From assembly GCA_964466595.1 (NCBI GenBank), contig CAYXNR010000002.1:1-64000 (forward strand): a stretch of DNA of 64,000 nt, given 5' to 3'. Shown in pieces: positions 51,399 to 60,212 of the stretch. A program made the translations under genes and the position numbers. Origin of the DNA: JABDGC01 sp964466595 (GTDB taxonomy: Bacteria > Pseudomonadota > Gammaproteobacteria > DSM-16500). How positions within the stretch are numbered: position 1 is the first letter of the stretch; each line of letters starts with the position of its first letter. Below the pieces are notes generated by a model, which was not told where the DNA came from, searched no databases, and was given only the letters and a program-made list of their open reading frames with translations.

Positions 51399-53738
51399 TT
51401 ATTTAGGCTTAGGAGTAGTAGTATTATTCATATAATCTCGCATATCGAGACTATCTAAATACACCTGATCTGACAAGCCTGTCTGTTGTTGATAAGCCAG
51501 CGTTTCTTCCAAACTGTTGAGTATATAATTTAACCTACGAAGATAAGATGATTGGAATGGATTATTATGTTTGCCTTTTCTATTATCAATCTTTTTCTTC
51601 GCTTCACTTTCAACTACTAACTGAGGTAGCTGAGAATTGACTTCCTTCGACTCTTTTTCTTCTTCAACCTGTAGCTGAGGTAGCTGAGAATTGACTTCAT
51701 TCGACTCTTTTTCTTCTTCAACCTGTAGCTGAGGTAGCTGAGAATTGACTTCATTCAACCTTTTTTTCTTTTCAACCTGTAACTGAGGTAAATGAGAATT
51801 TACTTCATCAAACCTCTCAAATTCTCCTTTAATTTTTTTATAGAATAATCTGAAATCTTCAGTGGTTTTCAAGCTTTGAGTAGAAAGCTCGAGATAAAGT
51901 CCTCTAGCCTCAGTACAATAACGCCTTCCCCAATGAAAGTTGAAAGCACGACGCAGTAAGTGCCCGTATTCCCCTCTTGTGCACTGAGTAAAAAAAGAGG
52001 GTAGCCACCCCTTTGGCGCATAATAATCTTTTATAAGACTTAAGGCGGCACGTGATTTGATTTGATCTCCGATGGAAAGAGGTAAAAGTGCTTTGCCCGC
52101 CTGATTTGTTTTTACCGGATATTCTATTACTTTGTTGCTATGATGATTAGCAAGGTCAGGTGTGTGATAGAGCCTGATGATGCTTTCTAAATTATAATTT
52201 TCATCCTGCTTAAACTCCTCTTGTTCTGGCTGATTGGCAAATAAATCCGCAGCCTCATCTTGCTTAAACTCCTCTTGTTCTTGCTGATCGGCCAATAAAT
52301 CCACAGCCTCATCTTGCTTAAACTCTTCTTGTTTTAGCTGATCAGCAAATAAATTCGCAGCCTTATCTGGTGTTAAAGCAATATCTTCTCCAGCTTTGAG
52401 CTTGCTAAAAGCATCCATTAAGGATTTGTTTTCCTTCAGAGCTTTCACTAGCTCATCATTTAAAATCGTTTCAGTCCATTTGTGACCGTAGCCATAGATA
52501 CTAAATTGCTCTTTTTCCACAGTTCGAGCTCCAGCTCGAATTGTTTTCTTAATTAAAATAGGATCCTGTGGCTCAGGGAAACGCTCCTTCAATTTTTCCT
52601 CAGAAAGCGCTTGATCGCTTGCAAATAAAACAAGCCCATGACGCTGTCGTAAGCTTTCTCTTTCTTCATAGGCCTGGACACGTGCTTGATCGTTCTCTGC
52701 TGTTTTGTGAATTCTCGGACCCCAAAAGCTTTGTTTCTTGTTAAAAAAAAGATCATAGTAGTGACTGAGCTGATCTTTTTTTCTATTAAAGTCTAAGCTT
52801 ACAGCAGTTGCTAGCATTTCTGTCTTGCGTTGTAAATGGTTACGCTTTGCAATTTCTGCTTTGGCGAGGTCTTCTTTAAGTTCCCTTGCATCTTTCGGTT
52901 TTCGGACTTCGATCTCCTGAACCAGATTTTTTATTCTGTCTAAAAGTGCTATTGGTTTTTGAGCATTGGCTTGTGGATCTTTCTCTTCATCCCCATTTTG
53001 AGCGGAAAGCTTGTTTCGGTAATCCTCAAGAAGAGACTGAAGGGTGTGACTCTTATTTTCATCTTGCAGAACTGTATGTTCCAGAACTGTATGTTCCAGA
53101 ACTGTATGGGGTAGTTGAAGTCGCGAAGATTTTTTAGAAGCTTCCTTCTGGGATGCAGACTGAGAATTTTGTTTTTGTGAGCCCGCTTGTAAAGCGGGCT
53201 TTTTAGTCTCTGAAGTCTCTTTGCTTGTTCCCTGAGTAGCTTCTCCTTCTAATTTTTTTGGTGAATCTTCTTTTTTAGAGGAGCTTTCGTTTTTTTGTGA
53301 AGCAACTGGCTTTTGTTGAACCATACTCAAAAATTCATTCAAAATTCTCATATGACCCAGGCGTGCTGCATGCATAAAGGCATTATAGCCCTTATCATCA
53401 CACAAACTTGGATCAGCGTTATGCTCATGATCTAGCAAAACAGTAGCAAGCGAGTGTTCGTTTTGAATCGTGGCTTCAATCAAGAGCGTTTTTTGATTCT
53501 GCTGTTGAGAATGTTGATTGACATCTTGTTTTCGGTCGAGACTTAAATCGTTTACCATCTTTGCTAGTGTTGCAAGCCGTTTTCTAGGTGGCTGAGTGAG
53601 CATCTCACCTTCTGAAGTAATCCAGGCTACCTGAGGTCCTGGTAGATTTATTTCAGAACACGGGTCTATATTTTTTTCGAGGAAGTTTAAAACAGAAGAG
53701 ACGCTTGCTGCTGGTGCTTGTTCTTTTCTCGTATCCAT
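51399..53738 (-). CDS. Ankyrin-repeat protein with two internal 18-residue repeat arrays (candidate effector)
   Basis: A 779-residue soluble protein without a signal peptide. About two ankyrin-like repeats lie at 80-143 (LLIEATIQNEHSLATVLLDH; GYNAFMHAARLGHMRILNEF). A Lys/Ser/Gln-rich linker contains a 5-residue repeat (LEHTV three times). Two tandem arrays have the same 18-residue period: EEFKQDEAxDLxAxQxEQ (three copies, DNA 52201-52363) and EVNSQLPQLQVEEEKES-type units (over three copies, DNA 51622-51806). The acidic, low-complexity build and the ankyrins suggest an effector. No CaaX. No enzymatic domain found. Confidence 0.65.
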   Translation of the reverse strand: MDTRKEQAPAASVSSVLNFLEKNIDPCSEINLPGPQVAWITSEGEMLTQPPRKRLATLAKMVNDLSLDRKQDVNQHSQQQNQKTLLIEATIQNEHSLATVLLDHEHNADPSLCDDKGYNAFMHAARLGHMRILNEFLSMVQQKPVASQKNESSSKKEDSPKKLEGEATQGTSKETSETKKPALQAGSQKQNSQSASQKEASKKSSRLQLPHTVLEHTVLEHTVLQDENKSHTLQSLLEDYRNKLSAQNGDEEKDPQANAQKPIALLDRIKNLVQEIEVRKPKDARELKEDLAKAEIAKRNHLQRKTEMLATAVSLDFNRKKDQLSHYYDLFFNKKQSFWGPRIHKTAENDQARVQAYEERESLRQRHGLVLFASDQALSEEKLKERFPEPQDPILIKKTIRAGARTVEKEQFSIYGYGHKWTETILNDELVKALKENKSLMDAFSKLKAGEDIALTPDKAANLFADQLKQEEFKQDEAVDLLADQQEQEEFKQDEAADLFANQPEQEEFKQDENYNLESIIRLYHTPDLANHHSNKVIEYPVKTNQAGKALLPLSIGDQIKSRAALSLIKDYYAPKGWLPSFFTQCTRGEYGHLLRRAFNFHWGRRYCTEARGLYLELSTQSLKTTEDFRLFYKKIKGEFERFDEVNSHLPQLQVEKKKRLNEVNSQLPQLQVEEEKESNEVNSQLPQLQVEEEKESKEVNSQLPQLVVESEAKKKIDNRKGKHNNPFQSSYLRRLNYILNSLEETLAYQQQTGLSDQVYLDSLDMRDYMNNTTTPKPK
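51622..51806. repeat. 54-bp tandem repeat within the ankyrin protein gene
   Basis: Units start at 51622, 51676, 51730 and 51784 (exact 54-bp period), beginning TGAGGTAGCTGAGAATTGAC. The first three are nearly identical and the fourth is diverged and partial. They encode 18-residue acidic units. Copy number may vary between strains. Confidence 0.85.
52202..52363. repeat. Second 54-bp tandem repeat in the same gene
   Basis: Units start at 52202, 52256 and 52310 (CATCTTGCTTAAACTC...), about 85-90% alike. They encode EEFKQDEAxDLxAxQxEQ-type units. The period equals that of the first array but the sequence is unrelated. Confidence 0.85.
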
Positions 53739-53851
53739 TTCTCCCCCTTCTCTGTAAATTTTCAGGCATTATAGTGGGCTATTGTTAAGCCAATATTAAC
53801 GGATTATGTTAAAATGAGAGTTAAAGTAGAAACTCTACAAGAGGACAAATC
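53739..53851. promoter_or_regulatory. Divergent promoter region between ankyrin gene and thioesterase
   Basis: The 113 bp contains GGCATTATAGTGGG (53764-53777) and an AT-rich centre suitable for two promoters. AAGAGGA lies 8 nt before the thioesterase ATG at 53852. Confidence 0.4.
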
Positions 53852-54271
53852 ATGACCATCTGGAAGCGAGAACTTGATCTTGCCCGTGCCTCAGAACGCT
53901 GCAAAAACACCATGGTCGATCATTTAGGTATCGAATTTATCAATTTTGGTGATGATTATTTGGCCGCCCGCATGCCGATTGATCATCGAACCAAACAACC
54001 CATCGGTATTATGCATGGTGGTGCTTCCTGCGCCTTGGCTGAAACCGTAGGCAGTACAGCGGCAAATTTTTGCGTTGATGAGGGCTATTATTGCGTAGGT
54101 TTGGATATCAATGTCAATCACATTCGCTCTATACGAGAAGGTTCAATTATTGCAATAGCCAAGCCCTATCATATCGGCAAAAGTACGCAGGTGTGGGGAA
54201 TTGATATTTTCGATGAACAGGAAAAAAGAATTTCGGTTAGTCGTTTGACGATGGCTGTTTTAAAAGGCTAA
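53852..54271 (+). CDS. Hotdog-fold acyl-CoA thioesterase (PaaI/MenI type)
   Basis: A 139-residue single hotdog domain. The catalytic region is IGIMHGGASCALAETVGSTA, where the HGG and the Glu (AETVG) fit the PaaI/MenI/YdiI group, and the second half has GLDINVNHIRSIREGSI and RLTMAVLKG. It hydrolyses an acyl- or aryl-CoA. A menaquinone (DHNA-CoA) role is possible but there are no men genes nearby. Its last 35 bp overlap the end of pdxA on the other strand. Confidence 0.85.
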   Translation: MTIWKRELDLARASERCKNTMVDHLGIEFINFGDDYLAARMPIDHRTKQPIGIMHGGASCALAETVGSTAANFCVDEGYYCVGLDINVNHIRSIREGSIIAIAKPYHIGKSTQVWGIDIFDEQEKRISVSRLTMAVLKG

Positions 54272-55262
54272 GCGCTAATTCAATAGCTGTGTTCAAACTA
54301 CTCGCATCAGCCCGAGCTGTCCCCGCCACATCCAAAGCCGTGCCATGATCGACAGAAGTGCGAATAAAAGGAAGACCCAGGGTAACATTCACCGCCTTGC
54401 CAAAGCCCAGTGTTTTTACAACCGGCAAAGCCTGATCATGATACATCGCGAGAATAGCATCAGCTTCTTTAAGATATTTCTCTGTAAACAAAGTATCCGC
54501 TGAAAAAGGTCCCTTTAGTTTCATATTCTGGGCTCGCAATTTATTTAAGACCGGATTAATCAAGTCTATTTCTTCTCTGCCAAGATAACCACCTTCTCCC
54601 GCATGTGGATTTAAGCCAGCGATAAAAATGCAAGGATCAGCTAGACCAAAGCGAGTGCGGAGCGCTTGTCGCAAAAGAACAATAGTCTGCTCTAGTTTTT
54701 TCGCAGTGATGGCCTGTGCTACTTCAGCTAAGGGAAGATGGGTCGTAAGCAGCGCCACTTTTAAGTCTCCGTTTTTCCATGAAGAGGTAAAAGATGATTT
54801 CACTACAAACAACATGAGAACTTGTTCGATATTGGCAGCTGCTGCGAAGAATTCAGTATGTCCTAAAAAAGAAAGACCGGCCTCATTTAAAATACCTTTA
54901 TGCACCGGTGCTGTAACCAAAGCATCGACAGTTTTATTGAGAGCCGCGTCCGCTGCTATCGCAAGAATTTTTTCGACATAGCGCGCGTTTTTTTGATTTA
55001 ATTTTCCAGCTTCACAGACTGCCTGTAATTCAACAGCAATTAATTTTAAATGGCCAGGCGGGAGCGGCTTCGGAGCAGTATTTTTATCAAAAGGAAGGAG
55101 TGTTAAAGGAAGATTGAGTTGTTTAGCACGTGATAATAAAAGATCTTTATCTCCGATAACAACAAGCTCAACTGGCCAGGCCCTTTGCGCTATTTGTGCG
55201 ACAAGATCCGGACCCACACCAGCCGGTTCACCAGAAGTTATCAGAACGCGCGGAAGATTCAC
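54237..55262 (-). CDS. pdxA: 4-hydroxythreonine-4-phosphate dehydrogenase
   Basis: A 341-residue PdxA. ITSGEPAGVGPDL is the N-terminal substrate loop, LVTAPVHKGILNEAG and FLGHTEFFAA carry metal-binding His, AGLNPHAGEGGYLGREE the second His, and MYHDQALPVVKTLGF the third. It acts in pyridoxal 5'-phosphate synthesis. The ATG overlaps the surA stop (4 bp), a gene order seen in many gammaproteobacteria. Confidence 0.95.
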   Translation of the reverse strand: MNLPRVLITSGEPAGVGPDLVAQIAQRAWPVELVVIGDKDLLLSRAKQLNLPLTLLPFDKNTAPKPLPPGHLKLIAVELQAVCEAGKLNQKNARYVEKILAIAADAALNKTVDALVTAPVHKGILNEAGLSFLGHTEFFAAAANIEQVLMLFVVKSSFTSSWKNGDLKVALLTTHLPLAEVAQAITAKKLEQTIVLLRQALRTRFGLADPCIFIAGLNPHAGEGGYLGREEIDLINPVLNKLRAQNMKLKGPFSADTLFTEKYLKEADAILAMYHDQALPVVKTLGFGKAVNVTLGLPFIRTSVDHGTALDVAGTARADASSLNTAIELALSLLKQPSSND

Positions 55263-56248
55263 GCGCTGGCCTTGTCATCAATTTCAATAAAAGCCTGACC
55301 GCGAGCTTTTCCCAACCAAGTTTGCATCGCTTCTTCAAATTTTCGCTGAAAAATAGCTTGTGCCACTTCTTGGCGCTCTGGTTTGCTACTATGAGCCTGA
55401 AGACTTCTTAAACCAAGTAATTGAATGAGATGAAAACCATTGGCGGTTTGAACCGGACCTGAAAAAGAATGAGGCTGCATGTGATTCACAAGCTCCGTAA
55501 AGGCTGTTGGAACCTCATCCAATTTACGCCAGCTGAGATCATTCGTTTGTACGGACTCTACTTCTGTCGCAGGTAATTGCTGAAGGGTTATGCCTTTGCG
55601 TAGTCTCGCGAGTAGCTCATCTGCAAATTTTTTAGCAATAGCAATTTCTTGCGGATTAGGAGAATCAGACAAAGGGATAAGAATATCCTGCAGATGATAT
55701 TCTTTTTCGCCAGTCGTTTCCAATTGCGTGGTTCGTAGTGAATCATTTATTTCTTCAGGAGAAATACTGATACGAGCGGCTACTTCACGTTGTTGCAAAT
55801 GCTGTAAAATGAGGGATTCACGAATTTGCTTGCGATAAGCGCTGCTACTCAAACCCTCATGTGCGATTCTATCGTAAAATTCTTTTATCGAAAGATGGTT
55901 CTCCTCAGCAATTTTTTTGATAACCTGATCCAGTTCAGCATCTTTTACCTGAATGCCCAGCTGCTCTGCTGCCTCTAATTGCAGTTTATTATTGATTAAT
56001 TGATCCAAGATTTGCTTATGTAAGGCCTTGGTTTCTGGCGGGCTCATATTTTGAGCCGCCATTTGATTTCTAGCGATACGGGTTGCTTGATTTAATTCAG
56101 TTTGCGTAATCACAGAGTCATTTACAATAGCAACAATCTTATCCAAGGCCTTCTCGCCTTGTTTTAAGGCAGGCTGAGCCAAAGACTCCTGACAAGGTCC
56201 GAGAAGCAGTAGTATGCTTAGTAAAATAAAATGCAGTGTCGATTTCAT
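55259..56248 (-). CDS. surA: Periplasmic chaperone/peptidyl-prolyl isomerase, one parvulin domain
   Basis: A 329-residue SurA with a signal peptide (MKSTLHFILLSILLLLGP, cleaved near SLAQP). The N-domain (about 35-165) has LDKIVAIVNDSVITQTELNQ. One parvulin domain spans about 180-280 (EYHLQDILIPLS; FSGPVQTANGFHLIQLLG). E. coli SurA (428 residues) has two parvulin domains, so one is missing here; the chaperone function depends mainly on the N- and C-terminal parts. It lies 3 bp after lptD and helps fold outer-membrane proteins, LptD among them. Confidence 0.93.
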   Translation of the reverse strand: MKSTLHFILLSILLLLGPCQESLAQPALKQGEKALDKIVAIVNDSVITQTELNQATRIARNQMAAQNMSPPETKALHKQILDQLINNKLQLEAAEQLGIQVKDAELDQVIKKIAEENHLSIKEFYDRIAHEGLSSSAYRKQIRESLILQHLQQREVAARISISPEEINDSLRTTQLETTGEKEYHLQDILIPLSDSPNPQEIAIAKKFADELLARLRKGITLQQLPATEVESVQTNDLSWRKLDEVPTAFTELVNHMQPHSFSGPVQTANGFHLIQLLGLRSLQAHSSKPERQEVAQAIFQRKFEEAMQTWLGKARGQAFIEIDDKASA

Positions 56249-56251
56249 AAA

Positions 56252-58888
56252 TTAGATATCCTGTCCAAACCGCGAATCATAGCCGGAAATATTATTTCTC
56301 AATATGGCTGTTGGATCACCCTTCGGATTAAAGGTTCCTAAACCCTTTAAGATGATCTGAAAATAAAATTGGTTGCTGTATTGAGGCCGGGTTTCTTGAA
56401 CCCCCGTAAATGTTCTGCCTGCCACAAACTGAGCAGCCCAACAACAGCTGTCATATTGTAAACCATAAAAGAGATTCTGGAAATGCAGGGTATTCCAATC
56501 TTCACTCCATCGCCCCACCAGCCCCCAGTTCTCGGCCACAGGCCAACTAAATGATAAATCAGTTAATTTAAGGATATTTTCATTGCCAGTGCCGACTACC
56601 GTTGCATTAGAATTGGCTATAATCCCGCCTAGGAGATCGCCATTCCGCACATAGCTGAAACCCAAATTAATCACTCTTTCTGAATCTTGCTTGTAATGAA
56701 GGGTGATCGTTTGATTATTTAATTGCTTGGTTTGAGGATCCCAAATGACATCTGCCGTTGCGCCCCAATGGGCGGCCATGTTGTAGCTTAAGGAGCCGGA
56801 AATAGGAGAGAGATGGCGCTTGTTATCATTATTAGCCGGATAATCTGTACAAAGTTGAGGGTTTTGACAAAGCGTCACGGCGCGATTTTTAAAATAAATA
56901 ATTTCACCCACAGCAGCCCTTAAGGTTTCTACACCGCTTTTTTGATCGATGATACGGGTTGTGATACCTAGGCTGATGCGATTAGCATCATTAATCCGGT
57001 CAATACCGCTAAAGCGGTTATAGACAAAGAGTTGATCATAAATCAGCGTGTTGACCGTCGTATCAAAAATGGGGATTTGAGTTTGGTTGCGATAGGGTAT
57101 GTAAACATAATAAAGCTGTGGCTCAAGGGTTTGAGTATAGTCCTGTCTAAAAAGCTGGAAATTACGGTCTAGATAAAGGCCAGAGCTAAAATCAAAAATA
57201 GGCAAACCCCGGGTTTGATGTTTGGGCATGGTTGCTGTGACATGACCGAGCTCATATTCGCTAAGCGCCAATTGAGCGCGTGGTATCAAGTAAAAGGCCG
57301 GCCAGTTAAGCGGCCATTCAACCCCTGGCTGTAAATGTAAACGGTCGCCTATAGGGTATTGGTTTGTATCTCCCGGCGTATTTTTAATATCAAAACGCGT
57401 GGCTTCCGTACCGATAAAATAATGCAAACCACCCCATTGATTAGGATAATCTCCACCTAAGAGTAATTGTGGAAAACGTCGATATTGATTGTAAAAAATA
57501 GAATCTACATCAGCCGGATGTAAGGTTTGATAGCCTTGAATGCGGCCAAGAAAATCCCAATGTTCACCGGCATAATGGAGTTCACCTTGCTGTAGCAGAT
57601 TATTTTGCGCGTTTTCAGTAAGATTTTTGGTGAAATCTTCAAGAAAATAATCATCACTTACCTGACTATAATCAACAGAGGCAGACCAATGGTCGTTGAA
57701 TTGTGTCTCGTGGGTCCAACCCAGAGAGTAGCGCGTGTTATGCGTGTTCATCAGGCGATATAATTCCGCTTGTTTAAAAGGATCTGTTGATCCTTGATAG
57801 CGCTGATCCAATTTTTCCTTGAAGGTTGGAAAATATTGATCATCTGGAAAAATGCTGGCTTGGATCCTGCCCTTACTCGAGGGAGTCAGATAGCGGAATA
57901 AGTCAGCGAGCTGAAAGCCGCGTTCTGTGTAATAGGTCGGGGTGAGGGTGGTGTCGTAATTGGGAGCAAGATTCCAATAAAAAGGCAGCCCAAGATAGTA
58001 GCCAGAATAGGAGTTATTTCGGTTGATCGAACCGATCGTAGGCCATAAAAATCCAGTTTTACGCCGGGAATCAATGGGAAAATTCATATAGGGCGTATAG
58101 AAGACAGGCAGACCCTTAATGAGTAAGCGAGCGTTATTGGCCGTGCCTCTGCCCGTTTCTTTATTGAGATCGAGCTTACTCGCTTTGACCTGCCAGAAAC
58201 TATGTGTTGGCGGACAGGTGCTATAGCTGACTTCCTTGAAATGATAAATTTTGCTTTCAGTCTGTGAATAAGATTTTGCCTCTCCCCAAGCACTCAGTTG
58301 TTTAATAGGACGTGGTTTGTCTAGGGCTTGTAGGGGGACAGCAGATTTTTGCTTCAGGACTTGATTATAATTGACGGCATTCATCAGGTTGCCATAAATC
58401 GTGGTGCGATAAACAATGCCAAATAAAGAATTGGCCTTGGTTTTAAGATCAACATGGCCTTTTTCCGCCAAGATTAAGGTATTGGGTTCCCGTAGATGCA
58501 GTGCCTCGGCAAGATCGACACCGGTGAGTTTACCGCTAATTGGATCTCGATAAAGATAGGCTTTATTAGCTATGATTTGTCGGGTTCCATAATTAAGCGT
58601 CACCTTTCCTTCTAGAACCGAGGTTCCATGTTGGACAATTGTATATTGATCGCTCGTAATATGAAGCTTCTCTGCTTCCTTCAGGTCTTCCTTCGATAAA
58701 AAGGGAGATTCCAGATAATAACCACCACAGCGGGTTCCTGGCTTTTCTACCCAACCCAATTGTTCAGCTAATTCTTTGGCAGGGGGAGTCGGTTGAGCTT
58801 GTAGGGTAGTGTGAAAGACAAAGAAGAGCAGGCCTAAGGAAATAAGCGAAAATAAGCGCCATTGATTATGTTTTCTAAGGATTATCAT
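56252..58888 (-). CDS. lptD: LPS-assembly protein LptD (OstA/Imp)
   Basis: An 878-residue outer-membrane protein. The N-terminus is hydrophobic (WRLFSLISLGLLFFVFHTTL, cleaved near QAQP). The LptA-like jelly-roll covers about 75-200 (VLEGKVTLNYGTRQIIANKA). The beta-barrel follows, with TPYMNFPIDSRRKTGFLWPT, the family's PxFSFPID-like segment. C-terminal cysteines are visible (FYGLQYDSCCWAAQFV), usable for the inter-domain disulfides. It inserts LPS in the outer leaflet and so completes the pathway of the left two thirds of the window. Confidence 0.95.
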   Translation of the reverse strand: MIILRKHNQWRLFSLISLGLLFFVFHTTLQAQPTPPAKELAEQLGWVEKPGTRCGGYYLESPFLSKEDLKEAEKLHITSDQYTIVQHGTSVLEGKVTLNYGTRQIIANKAYLYRDPISGKLTGVDLAEALHLREPNTLILAEKGHVDLKTKANSLFGIVYRTTIYGNLMNAVNYNQVLKQKSAVPLQALDKPRPIKQLSAWGEAKSYSQTESKIYHFKEVSYSTCPPTHSFWQVKASKLDLNKETGRGTANNARLLIKGLPVFYTPYMNFPIDSRRKTGFLWPTIGSINRNNSYSGYYLGLPFYWNLAPNYDTTLTPTYYTERGFQLADLFRYLTPSSKGRIQASIFPDDQYFPTFKEKLDQRYQGSTDPFKQAELYRLMNTHNTRYSLGWTHETQFNDHWSASVDYSQVSDDYFLEDFTKNLTENAQNNLLQQGELHYAGEHWDFLGRIQGYQTLHPADVDSIFYNQYRRFPQLLLGGDYPNQWGGLHYFIGTEATRFDIKNTPGDTNQYPIGDRLHLQPGVEWPLNWPAFYLIPRAQLALSEYELGHVTATMPKHQTRGLPIFDFSSGLYLDRNFQLFRQDYTQTLEPQLYYVYIPYRNQTQIPIFDTTVNTLIYDQLFVYNRFSGIDRINDANRISLGITTRIIDQKSGVETLRAAVGEIIYFKNRAVTLCQNPQLCTDYPANNDNKRHLSPISGSLSYNMAAHWGATADVIWDPQTKQLNNQTITLHYKQDSERVINLGFSYVRNGDLLGGIIANSNATVVGTGNENILKLTDLSFSWPVAENWGLVGRWSEDWNTLHFQNLFYGLQYDSCCWAAQFVAGRTFTGVQETRPQYSNQFYFQIILKGLGTFNPKGDPTAILRNNISGYDSRFGQDI

Positions 58889-58966
58889 ACCCTGGTCCGT
58901 CTAACCCGAGCAGTGTAGCGAAATGTTGTTACTATTGCGAGGGTGCGAAAAAGAGAAGAGAGCGGT

Positions 58967-60151
58967 TTAATCGAATCCCAGGCCTCCCACAAGAGTTGGA
59001 GAATCTGGAGCATCTTTAACTTCTCCAGCTTCTCTAGGCTGTTGTGCGGGCGAATGAAAAAATTTTAAGCGATCTCGTTCGCTACAGAGACGCTCTTTTT
59101 CAGTTGATACAAGGTTCATCACCGTAGCTACCGTTTTGTTTTCGATAGTCTGCAGTCCCAGCTCTCTCGATAAATGAGCATCATAAGGCCCGCAGGTAAC
59201 GGAAATTTCTTTAGCTTTTTGTAAAGCTTTTTTAGAAAAAAACCCTATTTGATGAGAATCAAAGCGCTCAGGTCCTTTTTTAAAATTTAACCTCATACTT
59301 AACTCTCTCACACACAAGAAAATGAGCAGCCCTGCAAGGATCCCAGCAGCAATGATCAAAATACAAGATAAAGCAGGGCTGCTACCTAGGATGCTAGCCC
59401 ATACAGCATTATAAGCAGCACTAGCAGAAGTTCCATTAGCAAGGGCTGTATCAGCGGCAGTTTCAGCGAGGGCTTCAATAGCTATAGCAGTCATGACGCC
59501 AGTAGATGATCCCACTATGAAATAGCCGGGGAGAAAATCTTCGTTAAATTGTTGACGATAAGCTGCCACCTCCGGAGAGCTGAGCTGATTCAAGCGGCCA
59601 TAGAAAAATCCACGGCTTTGTTTTTCTTCTGTAACTTTTTGAATAAAATTTTCTAATAAGTTAATCCTAGAATTTAAATTATCCCAATAGAGCTGATAAG
59701 AAAGGGTTTGATGTTTTTTTTGGGCTTCAGTTTTTTTAGCTTCTCTCTCCTCAGCTAGCGCTTTTTTTTCATTGCTAAACTCTATTTGCAAGGCAGCTAA
59801 TTCTTCATTTTTTTGCTCTTTAACTTTCTCTGTAGTCTTTTTAAGTTCCAGTGCAAGTTGAATATCCCAGTGATTTTTAGTTACTTTTATTTGTCTTTCG
59901 GCATGCTCCTCCTGCCTTGCTTCAAGCTCAGTCATTCTTTCTTCTTGTGCGCGCTCATTTTTATGGAGGGCTTCCATTCCTGCATGATAAGCTTTGATTT
60001 TTTTATGAAATGAAGTAGACACCAAGTTAAGATCTGCCTGTTCCTGCAGTTCTAAAAAAGATAGGAGATTCCAGGTTATTTCTGGTGATCCTGGAATGGT
60101 GAAGGGATTACCCTCTATAAGATTTGTAGGACTTATGTTTCTATCATGCAT
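58967..60151 (-). CDS. F-box-like, coiled-coil, membrane-anchored protein (candidate effector)
   Basis: A 394-residue protein. Residues 19-52 (IPGSPEITWNLLSFLELQEQ then ADLNLVSTSFHKKI) resemble an F-box: P-x-I-x-x-x-L-L-x-F-L, L-x-x-L-V-S-x-x-F. A long coiled coil (about 55-150) rich in E, K, A and Q comes next. Two hydrophobic segments (about 208-232 and 258-282) could span a membrane. The C-terminal third is soluble and ends DSPTLVGGLGFD. It is unrelated in sequence to the CaaX family. It lies between lptD and amgK, which are often neighbours, so it looks inserted. No enzyme domain recognised. Confidence 0.6.
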   Translation of the reverse strand: MHDRNISPTNLIEGNPFTIPGSPEITWNLLSFLELQEQADLNLVSTSFHKKIKAYHAGMEALHKNERAQEERMTELEARQEEHAERQIKVTKNHWDIQLALELKKTTEKVKEQKNEELAALQIEFSNEKKALAEEREAKKTEAQKKHQTLSYQLYWDNLNSRINLLENFIQKVTEEKQSRGFFYGRLNQLSSPEVAAYRQQFNEDFLPGYFIVGSSTGVMTAIAIEALAETAADTALANGTSASAAYNAVWASILGSSPALSCILIIAAGILAGLLIFLCVRELSMRLNFKKGPERFDSHQIGFFSKKALQKAKEISVTCGPYDAHLSRELGLQTIENKTVATVMNLVSTEKERLCSERDRLKFFHSPAQQPREAGEVKDAPDSPTLVGGLGFD

Positions 60152-60212
60152 ATCCGCCTCTCAAATAGCATCTCAAGGAGAGAATTGGTAAAATACAAAA
60201 AAAGGAGAAGAA

